From: Tetragonia tetragonoides
Taxonomy: Eukaryota > Streptophyta > Magnoliopsida > Caryophyllales > Aizoaceae
Length of the DNA: 64,000 bases
Direction of reading: 5' to 3'
Assembly: GCA_038025085.1 (NCBI GenBank)
Contig: CM076148.1
Coordinates: forward strand, 30,796,501 to 30,860,500
Below are positions 13,127-24,543 of the stretch, piece after piece. The notes below the pieces were generated by a model. It was not told the origin of the DNA, did no database searches, and worked only from the letters and a program-made list of their open reading frames with translations. The stretch's first letter is position 1; every line of letters starts with the position of its first letter. Position numbers and translations under genes: made by a program.

Positions 13127-13918
13127 AATTGTACCTCTCTCCTCTCTCTCTCTAAAAAAAACCCTAGTCTCCCTTTCTCCTTCTGACTCATCTTGGGGCT
13201 ATCATTGGCGTTTTTGCCAGTGGTTAGCCCCTCTGTTATTATATTTTCATTGCTTTCAATCTAGTTTTTGTAGTTTAATGTTTGGTAGGGTTATTAATAA
13301 ACTCTCTTTTTGTGAGAGATTGTTTGGGTCTCCGCGTTCGTCGGAGTTTGATTGGTCTCCGCGTTCGTGGGAGTTTCATATAGTTTTGTTTATTGAGTTA
13401 AGTTTCATGAATCGAGAAGATAAGTTCGATCTGCTATGTCAAGGAGATCTACATTTTCGAATAGTTGCAGCATGTTTCGTGCTTACCTTTGATCGTAGGG
13501 ATCACGCGTTGGCGCCCCGCTTTCTTTATAGCATAATTTATGCTATGTTCAGGCAATTGATGATTAATTGTCAATTATCGACAAAGCCGATCAATATGCC
13601 GATTTCTAACATTGATGTCGGATTTGGTATTTACATATCGACGGAGCTGATCAAGACACCGATTTCAAGCAGCGATGATGGAAGCTATATTCATCTTGGT
13701 ATATTAGATTATTGTTCTTGTTTTCAGATTGTTAGGTGGAGTCATATTCTTAGGGATGATAATTGGGTTGCTCATAAGTTAGCCTATGCTGCCTTCGAAA
13801 TTAGATCTTAGTTGTTTTATATTGTTTGGAATTCCTTGTAGCGTGAACAATGCGTTGATATTAGTTTTGAGTCAATTAAATGAAAGTTAGTGCTGTATTG
13901 CGGCATTGAGATCAAAAA
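13127..13918 (+). mobile_element. Internally deleted LINE, 17-bp TSD
   Basis: Flanked by aattagtactcatcgtc (13110-13126) and aattagtactcttcgtc (13919-13935), a 17-bp TSD with one mismatch. The 5' part has a CT-rich leader and aaaccctagtctccct, as at many plant LINE starts. The 3' end is an A-run after gagatc. The frame at 13278-13811 (177 codons) ends in a segment (VRWSHILRDDNWVAHKLA) with the W-x2-[VI]-x-R-[ED]-x-N-x-[VA]-A-H-x-LA pattern of the C-terminal RNase H-like domain of plant non-LTR elements. Endonuclease and reverse transcriptase are absent, so a large central deletion joined 5' leader to RNase H tail. At ~790 bp it is far shorter than an autonomous LINE. Confidence 0.75.
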
Positions 13919-14281
13919 AATTAGTACTCTTCGTCTCCTAGTACAAACTTATCTCTATTAGATTAACCTACCAAATACAACTCCTCGTTAATTGAATTCA
14001 ACCATGTTGGCTTTTTGTACTCATAGATTTCTTGATGCTGAGAATCAAATGAACGTTTTGGGATTGTGATAAGATCTTTTAGTCCTATGGATAAACCTTG
14101 TCGTGATACGTAACATACTTAAGTAGTATTGTATTTTCTTGATTGTGGATGATTTATCAACTTTGATGTGTAAGACGTTATTCTTCGTGATCGCTTGTAG
14201 AAATTAAAGTGTAGTTTATTTTTTAATTTTTTCTTTTGAAGTTTGTCATTTAGTTAATGATCCTAACTATTGTATATAGTA

Positions 14282-14532
14282 CTTCCTCTGTTCTAAATTG
14301 AGCTTTTTAATTGACTTTTTGAGTTAAACTTCACAAAACTTGACTATTGATTTGTAAGAAAAAAAATACGAAGATTTACAATTCAAAATACTTTTTCTTA
14401 GATTTATTTTTAATTCACAATATCAACTTTTCATAATTTTGATATTAATATAATTATAGTTATTGATGTTCAAAGTGTGATCTCGTAGACTCTACAAAGT
14501 CAAACATAAAATTCTATTTGGAACGGAAAGAG
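14282..14532. mobile_element. Stowaway-type MITE, 251 bp, TSD TA
   Basis: Ends cttcctctgttctaaattga and ttggaacggaaagag are diverged versions of the ctccctccgtncc terminus, flanked by TA on both sides. The interior has AT-rich phrases common to this family (gtcaaacataaaattctat). Confidence 0.7.
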
Positions 14533-14684
14533 TAATGTACATATACTATACTTTCCGAGTCTCTAAGCGATCTCACGTAGGCAATTTGTGCTTTGTATGA
14601 GATTATTTACTAGTTACATAATCATGCTATGATTCTTTGAATGTTTGATTACTCCTGATTCATTTAGCAATTTTGGATTGGTGG

Positions 14685-15400
14685 TAATGATTAAGGGGGT
14701 AATTGAGTAAATTAAAGGGTTAAATAGGAAGGTGGAGATGGTGGTGGGGTAATGATTAGGGGGTTAATGAAAATAAAGGGAGAAAGAGGGGGGGCATGCA
14801 TTACCCTAGGGGAGGGTGGGTAGCTTTTACCCCCCACATGTAGGGCTGCTAAAAAATATCCGAATCCGAGCATCTGATCCGAAAATCCGAATATCCGAAT
14901 ATCCGAACTGAAATTATCCGAAAAAGCGGATATCCGAAATTTTGGATACCTGAAATACGGATATCCGAAATTTCTGATACGGGTTCGGATACCATTTTTC
15001 AAAATTTTCGGATATTCGGATATCCGAAAAACTCAAAATTATCCGAAACTATCCGAATATCCGAAACTATCCGAAATATTTGGCTCACATTTTCAAAATA
15101 TTAGGCACAAAATAGGATAAAAAATAAAAAAAAAATTAAATTTTTTCGGATAGCGGATATCCGACTATCCGGATCCGAAATTTCGGATATATCCTAAATT
15201 TCGGATCCGAGTTCGGATATCAAAATTTGGTATCCTGAAATTTCTGATATAAATTTCGGATACCCGCAAATGAACACCCCTACCCACATGAGGGGAATGA
15301 TTACCCTCTTGGGCCACCTCTTTACAAAATCTAACACCTACAACTTCCATTTTAGCTTATACCTTATTTTATTACCCCCTTAATTATTATCCCCATTACA
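14685..15400. mobile_element. Inverted-repeat element split by a hAT-type insertion
   Basis: The left end gtaatgattaagggggtaat is answered at the right by attacccccttaattatta, and inner phrases also mirror (ggtaatgattaggggg against gaatgattaccctctt). The 442-bp hAT-type element 14841-15282 sits inside it. I could not fix the outer TSD, so edges are +/-20 bp and the superfamily is open. Confidence 0.5.
14841..15282. mobile_element. hAT-type non-autonomous element, 442 bp, TSD cccacatg
   Basis: Ends tagggctgct and aacacccctA are imperfect inverted repeats of the TAGGG-TGT type. A perfect 8-bp TSD cccacatg lies at 14833-14840 and 15283-15290. The interior is built from many copies of atatccgaa/ttcggata, giving strong self-complementarity and no coding potential. 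Confidence 0.85.
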
Positions 15401-15404
15401 AGCA

Positions 15405-16570
15405 TGCCTTACAAGTAAAGCACCTTATATATCAACATAAATCCTTAGCAGTTTTTGATGTATGTTGTCCCTAGCTCCTCTCGCTATTTTTTTTTTCTCT
15501 GTTTTAATTTATTGTTTTTTAAAATATTCATCCCCTCTATGAAAGGGGCAAAACCCGTCATGTCTAATCCAAATGTGGATTTTTGGAGAACGGTACATAC
15601 CCTATTGTTCTAACTTCTAACCCTTTCTATGGCAATTATATTTAAATCTCTTGTAGTATGATGGGGAACCATCCTTGCCTTAGAGATCTTGAACGCCGCC
15701 TCATCTATCTTTTGAGTTATAAAAGCTTGTCATGAGCGATTGTGATCCCCTCGTTTGTGTTTTTAGTATCTTAAGGTTTGTTCGGGATGATTGTGAGTTG
15801 CAAGTTTTTTATTTTTAAATATTTTTTTATTTGCTTATAGAAATTTTATTTTGAGCTGAATTTTTTTCCATTATAGTTGTATACTTTTTATTTTCAAAAC
15901 TGGAAACCAAAAATTATGGTTTTCAAAAACTGGTTTTTAGTTTTCAAAAAAAACTAAAAACTCAAAACTCAAAACCACCCCAAACAGGCCTTTTCATTAT
16001 TCAGGTGGGCTCTTTTTTTTAGATAGGAAAATAGAAATAGGCTCAAGAGTTCCCTCAAAAAAGAAAAAGACTCAAGAGAGGCTCGAACGGGCTTACATGA
16101 CAGTCCACAACCTTCTCTATTCTCTAATCGTAACTCTACAACCTTCTTTATTCTTTACTTGTGTTGTTGTGAGACAGTCTTATACAAAATCTTCTGAATA
16201 ACATATATGCTGTGCAAAAAGTCTGCTTATCTATGTATGACTCTTGAGAGCCTTATTTAGGCTCTTAAGCATATTATATCTTAACTCTAAGAGTGGTTTG
16301 GACCATCGGTTTTAACTTTTTACCTCTCCAATTGGTTGTAACTGATTACTATTCTGGTGTGTATAGGTGCGGGACGACTCTTAGGCTCTCTTTTATTTAA
16401 TTTAAATTCAGTTCAGTTAAGTTTATGTGTAACTTTGTCACTCATACAATTTTTTATTTTGAAATAATTTCATGATGATAATTATGTCATCGGAAATATC
16501 TCAAAGCATATTTTTAAATGAGTCCAAATATTTACTTACAAAAACGTGTGTAGATTCAGTCTATGATGGA
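15405..16570. other. Intergenic
   Basis: No gene found. Contains T-rich and A-rich low-complexity patches and a stretch near 15900-15980 with repeated aaaactggttttcaaaa phrases. Confidence 0.4.
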
Positions 16571-16576
16571 CCAATA

Positions 16577-16915
16577 ATCTAAATTTTTTTTAAATATACT
16601 TTCTGTGTTCCTAAATATTTCTACTAGTTTTCTTGGTGCACGGTGGACTAAGTCCACACAAGACATGCTATCAACAGGTCTTGTGTGGACTTAGTCCACC
16701 GTGGATCAAGTAATATTGAGGGATGGTTACAGGTGAAGTAGGGGGTGACTCCAGGTAAATTTAGGGTGGTGCCAAGTATAAATTTGAGGGGTGGTTCTAG
16801 GTGAAGTATGGATGGCTCCACTTTTAAAGGGAAGTGACTCTAGGTAAAGTAGGCCAGGGGATGACTCCAAGTATTGGTCCACCATAGATTAAATCCACAC
16901 AAGTTTTTGTACTAC
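16577..16915. mobile_element. MITE-like repeat with a 33-bp hairpin
   Basis: 16632-16664 and 16678-16710 are inverted copies (cacggtggactaagtccaca and its complement) around a 13-nt loop, with about 30 of 33 pairs. Further right, ggtccaccatagattaaatc at ~16877 is another degenerate copy. The same words occur at 49209-49224, 49387-49516 and 50513-50640, so this is a family rich in the cttgtgtggacttagtccac terminus. Confidence 0.65.
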
Positions 16916-17289
16916 CCTTTATATCTATGTAATTTCTATGTAAGCCCCCAACTTTGGTAACGTCCAATCAAGTTGATGCCTCACCCTTTAAATGTAAAGT
17001 ACAACAATTTTGACAAAATTGACAAGAGTACCTACAAGGGAACTTCAAGTTTCCATTTCGTTCAACCAATTTATTAACCCCAGAGCCAAAGTACTCAAGT
17101 TCTCATTCACATAGAAATTTCCTACTTCATTAATTTGGCAATTAAGTTTCCAAAGGTTTAATCTCATTACAAGTAGCATCAATTTGGCAAGATAATACAA
17201 GTAGGATCCTCGGCCTCTTCAAATGAGAATCTTTTCTGTCAAGCTGAATGTAGGACACTATTAGAGGATCGACTTCCATTAGATTCTCA

Positions 17290-17400
17290 ATAGGTATTGT
17301 ATGAGGTCATCTTAAAAGGAGGCCACCTTTATAACTAAGCATGATGTCAGCATGCTTGTTTGAAGCGCCTTATTTTAAGGCCGCCTCATATAGATTTTTA
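17290..17400. mobile_element. Small MITE, family shared with 48703-48816
   Basis: Arms attgtatgaggtcatctta and ttaaggccgcctcatatag pair, around an inner palindrome aagcatgatgtcagcatgctt. Related copies lie at 48703-48816 and ~51985-52083. Confidence 0.55.
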
Positions 17401-18290
17401 TGTTAGACACTCTTTCGATTGAGGTTAATTATTTGGGTTGCTTCGGCTTACATCCATGCATTTTGTGCCTTCATGGAAGACTCTTTAGAAGTATCAAAGT
17501 GCTAGAATATCACCTATCAACACTACTTACTTTTCAAAAGTTACTTTTTTCCAGAGGATTAAAAACAAATCTAAACGGCCAAGCTTGTTGCAGTTTAAAA
17601 CCTGTCGTCGAATTGGTTTTATTTAATTTTTTTGATATGATTGCCATTTGGTTTTGTGATAGAACTGATAGTGTTATTTTGCCATATACTCATGTGATGT
17701 GTTTGTCAAATACAGGCCTGATCCATTAGTTTTGTCTTTAGGCCAATTAGAATTGTATCATGGTTTTTGGGTTTGGCTTTTTGTGGATTTACATTAATGC
17801 ACAAGAATTGGACAAGTTAAAGCAAGGTGTCTATCAACAACATATATATTTGCCGAGGGTATTCGTTTAACCTCAATTAGAGCCATTCCTAACAAAAGAT
17901 GAAAAGAGTTGTAATTTCTACGAATTGCCCCAATAAAAAGTAGGAACTCTTTGTGTGAGGGGAGGTACTCATCTCACATTAAAAACACTCTTTACGTTAA
18001 AGAAAATCAGAAAAAAAATCGTTACCTAATAAGTAATACCACATAAGTTATACTCCATGTACTAACAATTGGTTTTAGGATAATGAATATGTACATTTTC
18101 TAACTTGCCACCACCATAAAATACGTCCCAACTTAATGAAAGATTTTTAATTCGATAGATCATTTCCCCCCATTTCTTAGTTCTTAGGTTTGCATTTTCT
18201 TGATTCGCAACATATTATTAACTTGGTGGACTTTGAACGGAAAGAAAGTTAATAAGTTGTACAGTAAATGGCTTGTTTCCTTTCATTTTT
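17401..18290. other. Intergenic
   Basis: A 109-codon frame at 17400-17729 shows no domain or promoter and is not counted as a gene. Nothing else is recognised. Confidence 0.4.
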
Positions 18291-18293
18291 TTG

Positions 18294-19122
18294 GGAAAAA
18301 TTGATGAGAATAATCTCATATTTGGGCAGTCGTACAAGAATAATCCCACATATTACTTTAGTTGTGAATAATCCCACATATTAACAAAATTTACACGCAT
18401 GCACTAAATAGAAACGGAGTTAGACTTCCATTTAACACCGTGATTATTGAGGGGATTTTAGAGCGGGAAAAAAAAGAAGACAAAGGTTGAGGGGATTTAC
18501 TCATTACTCATTAGCTTTGCTTGAATCCCAACACAAATGGAGGGCTTACCTTCCACATAAAATTGTGAAACTGAATCCTTCAAACCCATCATCAATTTGC
18601 AAAACATAGTCACCAAATCAGATTTTTGCATCTCAGTCGCCAAAATTGAGAAAGTCAGAACTCAAATAAGGGTTTGGAAACAAATTATGGTAGTGTTCGG
18701 GCCTTCGGGGTGTTGGAGGTAGCCGGAAATCATGACAACCATATGGCACAACCCACAAAACAAAGGAGAGAGAAAAGACAAGGTTTTCCTTCGATTGTTA
18801 ATAAGGCAATGAAATTAGAAGTGTAGGTTTTCCTTGAAAGCCCTTACAAGATCATCTTCAAATACAACAACCAATTATGTGGAACCTAAGCCCTCAATTT
18901 GTGTTTGGGTTCAAGCAAAGCTAATGAGCTCAACCTTTTTCTCTTTTTTTTTCCCTCTAAAATCCCTCAACGGTCACGGTGTTAACGGAAGTCTAACTTC
19001 ATTTCTATTTAGTGCACGCCTATAAGCTTCGTTAATATGTGGGATTATTCACAACTAAAGTAATATGTGGGATCATTCTTGTACGACCGCCCAAATGCAG
19101 GATTATTCTCATCCATTTTTCC
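18294..19122. mobile_element. Mutator-like element with ~190-bp TIRs
   Basis: 18294-~18480 and ~18940-19122 are inverted repeats of roughly 88% identity. Left phrases ggaaaaattgatgagaataa, cgtacaagaataatcccaca and gcactaaatagaaa recur in reverse complement at the right. Long TIRs on a short element fit a non-autonomous Mutator-like element. The flanking 9 bp are T-rich (atttttttg, ttttttttt), so the TSD is suggestive only. The centre (18480-18830) is more GC-balanced than the surroundings and could be a captured gene piece, but no frame is long enough to identify it. Confidence 0.65.
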
Positions 19123-19185
19123 TTTTTTTTTTTTCCTATTTGTTATCCAGATATTGGAATATTAACTTAGTGTCTTTCAATTTTA

Positions 19186-19616
19186 CTCCCTCCGGTCCAC
19201 GTAAATCTTGATGTTTGGAGATCGAATATGACTAATATTAAGGAAAATATATTTTAGCACAAAAATTCCAAATTTACCCTTAAAAGAGCACATGAGGTAT
19301 TAAGAGAGAGAAAATAATATTTTAGTGGGTGTTTATTGCTTTTCTTGCTTTTGTATTACTTTCCTAACTTTTGTAGTTAGTGGCGTGAGTTTTTTTTTTT
19401 TGGTAACTAGCTAGTAGGGGTAGGATTTTGGTGGGAAATGGAGGAGAGAGTGTGGTGAAAATAGGCACACGACCGACATGGGGGTGAGAAGGTGGGAGGG
19501 GTAAAATAGTAAAGGGTGCTCAAATACATTACCATATAACAGTATAAGGAAATGCAAAGATTTCCATGGTCCAAACATAAGTGGAAAGCGTAAAAATTTC
19601 CGTGGACTGGAGGGAG
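19186..19616. mobile_element. Stowaway-type MITE, 431 bp, TSD TA
   Basis: The left end ctccctccggtccacgtaaa and right end tttccgtggactggagggag are a near-perfect inverted repeat, flanked by TA (19184-19185, 19617-19618). The frames inside on the minus strand are by-products. Confidence 0.85.
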
Positions 19617-19799
19617 TATCACTCAACGAAACAACGGGAATGCAAATCACCCTTTTTTTTTCTCCTTTCTCTCTTCCCTTCTTATTGTTTGCTTTCTTTT
19701 ACTTTCTCTCACAAAAAAATAGTGTCACTATTAAGAAACGTAAAGGTCACTTATAGTAAACCTGACCCTTATTTCATAAAAAAATGACTCCTTTTACAC

Positions 19800-20541
19800 C
19801 AAAAATTACAGAAACACCGCCTTAGAGAAGTTTTGTCTTTAGTAAATAAGAAAATTAATTAAAATGAATAAAAACATCATATATATGCATGTTCAAGTGT
19901 TCAACAAGTGATGTCTCCGCAATGGCAGGTAAGTAGACATATATAAGGTAGAGACCAAGTTGCAGCCGACACATGAAAAGAAATTAAGTTGGGAATCAAT
20001 TAATGATTCTTCACCACAGCCGTTGTTGATATTGATATTCACTTGCACATTTCTATAAATTTCTCTTCATGTGACTATAACCCTGTCGGAAATGTAAGTC
20101 TCACTCACCACTAACCACTCATTAATTATTAGTGCCAGTTATATATAACCCTAAATACTGAATTAATCTGTCCCTGATAAAGCCTTGCTAATACATGATG
20201 GGTGGTACTAAATTTCATCAATATTTTAACCAGCACTGCTTAATTATATAACTTCAATTTATAATTTTACATGTTACATGCATTATTTTGAATGTCACAC
20301 GATATACGATAACGAGCACGTGGTCATCACAAGGTTCTAAAATGGTAGTCTAATAGTGCCGCAAACAAAACAAAACCAAAGAACTTTGCTTTAGGGGTCA
20401 ATAATGTATTGGATTTGGACCTAATTGGTAGTTCTCTAAGATCAGATGTTGAATTTTATTTATTTTTCTTTCTTCGGAATTTGAAAGGAATCCATTTTCC
20501 TAGGGTAGTGAGACTCGATCTAAGGTTTTTGGTGAAAATAA
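19800..20541. other. Intergenic
   Basis: No gene or bounded repeat recognised. AT-rich non-coding sequence. Confidence 0.4.
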
Positions 20542-20753
20542 GGTCCTGTTTTTTTCAATGGAATGGTGCGGGCCGGGATAGTGAGCAACGAAACGGATTA
20601 GAACTAAACGGAATGGAACGCCGCGACGCGGATAATTCAAAAATATGTGACACAAAATGAAATACAGAATGCAGTATGGAACGGAACGGAACTGATTGGA
20701 ACAAAACGAAATGAAACATAATGCAGCATGGAAACGACAAAAAGAACTCGGCC
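20542..20753. mobile_element. Tourist-like MITE, 212 bp
   Basis: Left ggtcctgtttttttcaa and right gacaaaaagaactcggcc are imperfect inverted repeats. Flanks are TAA and TGA. The interior has many ggaacggaacgg-type words. Confidence 0.5.
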
Positions 20754-21385
20754 TGAGTGGCCTGGGGAATGTATGTCACTGTGGAGCGTGGAGGTGATAT
20801 TTAACCCAAGCTCATGTTTAAAATTTTATGATGTTTGAGTAAAGAGTTTAGTCTTTTATGACTCATTTTGTAGTCATTTCATGTCGTCTTAATTACACTC
20901 TTACCTCTTGTGTAAAAAAGACGATGTTTAAAATTCTTTATCACACTTTCTGATCATACAACAAGGAAACAGGCAATGAAAAACTACTAAATAAGTATAT
21001 CAATATAATGACCCATGATAGTTATTCTTATAAGCATTTTAAATACTAATGAACTTAAATAATTGGGCCTTAATCCAAGTGAATATATATAAGACAAGTG
21101 AGATTCCAATTCAAATCGATCAATTAGTAATGGCCTAATGGGTGTAGTAATTCGCTAAGTTATATGCATACTAAAGATCAACCATTTGCTCTTTCAATGT
21201 GAGATAATTAAGGACAACCTACTTTATATTCTCCATATATACTGATTAGTTTGATATTTATATCGTAATACTCTACTCAATAAATTGATAATAGAGGATT
21301 TATCGCAATATTTTTACCGATCCAAGAATACCTCATGCATACATATGGGGAATGGTACTGTTGTAGCCATGCAACTTCTTTGATA

Positions 21386-21486
21386 TTTCCTCCGTCCCAA
21401 ATTATGTAACAATTTTGGGAATTGTTGACTTACAGCACTGTGAATCACAATTTCCTAAATTGTCATATAATTTGGGACGGAGGGAG
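21386..21486. mobile_element. Minimal Stowaway-type MITE, 101 bp, TSD TA
   Basis: tttcctccgtcccaaattat and ataatttgggacggagggag are inverted ends, flanked by TA on both sides. It sits 30 bp outside the left long inverted repeat. Confidence 0.85.
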
Positions 21487-21515
21487 TAATAGGTTATTTA
21501 GAAAAATTCTTCCAC

Positions 21516-22055
21516 GGTTGCCAACTATTGAAGGATTTGCATACCATTGTAGCATGGACAATCTTAGCCATCCATTTAAAATCAAGATACGATCAAGAGA
21601 CCATAGTCCTTGATTGTAATACTTATTTGATTTGGTCAAAAGTATTATATTATATATGCTGCAATATTAGAAAAAAGTATTGAAATTTCGAAAAACAATA
21701 TTCGAAGTTCAGTAAATAAAAAAATCATTTTCCGAAAATCATTTTTGAAAATTACAAAATTAATTTTCTCAAAATTTGGAAAATAGGAAAAAAAAAATAA
21801 TAACCAAAATAATAAAATGGCTATCATTTTATTAATTTGCTTGAATCTCATAAATCTTTGAAGTTTGAAGCTCACATCCTTTGAAGTTTGAAGCACCCAT
21901 CCATTAAAGGATCATTTGAAGCCTTCAACCTTGCTAGAAGTAACCATAAATGCTGAAAATATTTTAAGGCTTCACAAAAAAGAGGTGCATGAGTCTCGAA
22001 CTCGCGACCTCCAAGCACTAAGTGAAGCGCTTGACCACTGTGCCACAGTGAGTCT
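21516..22055 (-). repeat. Left long inverted repeat of the 21-kb gene island
   Basis: Reverse complement of 42059-42669. From the outer edge ggttgccaactattgaagga inward, about 320 bp match closely (catggacaatcttagccatc, ttgatttggtcaaaagtat and others). A more diverged part with cttcaaac/gaagc words follows. The inner end, read on the minus strand, is tRNA-like: an A-box-like ggcacagtggtcaagc and a B box gcgagttcgagactc (near 21991-22005). No poly(A) tail is visible at the outer end, which argues against an ordinary SINE. Confidence 0.75.
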
Positions 22056-22254
22056 TTGGTTTGTTTTTGCGAAATAACTATATGTAATACATACTGAACT
22101 GACTGCCCATTAAATAGGCTACATTGGGCCTACGCTTATTATTGCCATTGCACTATTAGTTTTTGGGCTTGATGACAGATTATATTGGAATGAAGCCCTT
22201 TAACTTAATTATTATTATCTTAATAATAATAATTACAATAATAATAATTTTCAA

Positions 22255-22385
<131 letters not shown>

Positions 22386-22489
22386 TTGTTGTAGTAGTAT
22401 TGATTCAGATAAATATTTAAAGTCTCAAAATTTGTTAATTATTATAAAGTCTTAATGTTAAATTTGTGTTGGCAGTGTATAGGGTACAT

Positions 22490-22995
22490 GTAGAGTCTAG
22501 CTTATAGGCACTATGATAATTCGTTAATGTTGACTTGCCAATGTTATAGGGTGTAGTGTATAAGGTCTAAGGTGTCTATTATGTCGAACCTACATAAAGT
22601 CAATGTAGACTATGGTATAGGCTATAAGGTTTAAGGTATAAGGTTTAGGGGCTATGGTTGACGGTTAATGTTCAATGGCCAATGCAATAGGAGTATAGTA
22701 TAAGGTCTAGGTTATATGGTCTATTATGTCGAACCTACATAATGTCAATGTAGAATATGGTATAGGCTATAAGGTCTACGGTATAAGGTTTAGGGGCTAT
22801 GGTTGACGGTTAATATTGAATGGCCAATGCAATAAGGGGTGTAGTGTATAAGGTCTAGGTTATAGGATCTATTATGTCGAACCTACATAAAGTCAATGTA
22901 GACTATGGTATAGGCTATAAGGTCTACGGTATAAGGTGACGGGACTATGGTTAATGCTTAATGTTGCATGACCAATGCTATAGGGGGTAGTGTGT
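22490..22995 (+). repeat. Tandem repeat, ~146-bp unit, ~3.4 copies
   Basis: The landmark attatgtcgaacctacataa begins at 22578, 22723 and 22871, so the period is 145-148 bp. Each unit also has tatggtataggctataagg and gctatggttgacggttaat. Copies are 90% or more alike, suggesting recent expansion next to the microsatellite. Confidence 0.85.
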
Positions 22996-22999
22996 AGGC

Positions 23000-23780
23000 C
23001 CTAGGATATAGAACTAAACTAATCCATCCATGTTTAATTTAGCGGGTTTATATAATGTGTTTATCAAATCTATTGCATTTGTGTTTACATATCGAATCAT
23101 AGTTACTTTACTTTTTAGTAATTAATGAAAAATATTCCTAAAGGATTATGGTTTATCACATCTATTGCATTTTCAATTATGCACGCTTGAGTTCTCTAAA
23201 TCGATTTAAGTGTGTGTTGAATTATTGTCCACTCACATTTACCCTTCCCCTCACTCGCTCCCTCCCAAACCATAGTGATCCATCTAGTCAACTTAGTCGA
23301 TAAATTAATGTACGTTAATGTCATCCTGGATATATATCGACGATATTATTTGATAGAAAGTTTTTATTTAATTTAGACTGAAATTTAGGGAAATTCAAGT
23401 ACCATACTTCCCAAGAAATATGTATATTGCAAAATAATATGAACATTTAAATAGTTTAAATTGCAATCATTATTTTTATCATCGAAATGTCACTAATTTT
23501 TGAAAATCAACATAATTGCGCCAAATCTTTCAAAATTTTAAAATTGAAATTAATTCCTAATCAGGGGAGTAAATTTCGAAACTTCCTAACCCACCCACTA
23601 CATTGTTTCTCTCTCCTCTAACTTTCATTTTCTTCTTTTCGCTTCTAATTTCTTTTGCTTCTATTCTAAATTTCTCTCCCAAAACCCTGACGGTTTTCCA
23701 AATCCGATTTCTTCCACCTTTGAATTTGTCTTCGAATTACCTTAATTTGTCCCCTCCTTTCTCACAGTTCATCGTGTAAT
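23000..23780. other. Upstream region of the Transposase_32 gene
   Basis: Intergenic DNA grading into CT-rich, ORF-poor sequence (23580-23780) that looks like promoter and 5' UTR. No other gene seen. Confidence 0.4.
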
Positions 23781-23794
23781 TCGTGGTACACCTA

Positions 23795-23797
<3 letters not shown>

Positions 23798-23837
<40 letters not shown>

Positions 23838-23848
23838 TCTCTCTCTCT
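23798..23848 (+). repeat. (CT)n tract in a probable 5' UTR
   Basis: A TC dinucleotide run of ~50 bp upstream of the first probable donor of the 24544 gene (gaccgtaagtaa near 24018). CT tracts near transcription starts are common in plant genes. Confidence 0.6.
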
Positions 23849-24543
23849 TGATGTTTCTGTTTATTGTTTTGCCTATTAAACTATATGTTTCGTTTTCTGT
23901 TTCTGTTTATCTCTTCGAATCAGACACGATTAAGGTTATATGTGAGTGTATTGTGTTATTGATTTCGTTGTTGTATACGCGTGTGAATTTGTGTTTATTT
24001 CCCCAGTTCAATTGATGACCGTAAGTAATTGGTGTTGAAATTGAATTGACTGAAATTTGAATATTTCAATCTTTACTGGTTTTTGTGTTTATTTTAATTG
24101 TATTTAGTTCTGAAACAATTGTCTGTAATAGTAATATGCGCAGTTTCGTCTGCTGTGCTATTGAATATTTCATAGATTTTGTAGATGATAAGTGAATAGT
24201 TCACTGTTTGCTAAGTTGGGAGAAACAGGTATATTTTGCAGTTGTCTATATTTATTTGGAACAAAGTTGTGTGTGGTTCATACATCAATTAAGTAAAGTT
24301 ATAACTAATAAGCATGTTAGTTATGACTACTAATGACTCAAAGAATGAAACAGAAAGATAGAGAGTACCCTTTATTTTGTTAAACCATTTATTATCATGT
24401 TAAATTGAAGAATGGTAAATCAACTGGTACTGTTGTCAGTTAGTTATTCTGTTAAGCTTCAATAACTCAGTGTTATGTATATCTAAATGAATCTGATCAA
24501 CTATTAATTGCATGTCCTACTTTATATTCAGGTATTCAATTCA

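Noticed and set aside
14712..15350. Minus-strand ORFs rich in IRNFGY-like words
   Set aside because: Frames through the atccgaa arrays of a hAT-type element.
19407..19650. Pro/Ser-rich minus-strand ORFs
   Set aside because: They lie inside a Stowaway-type MITE with clear ends.
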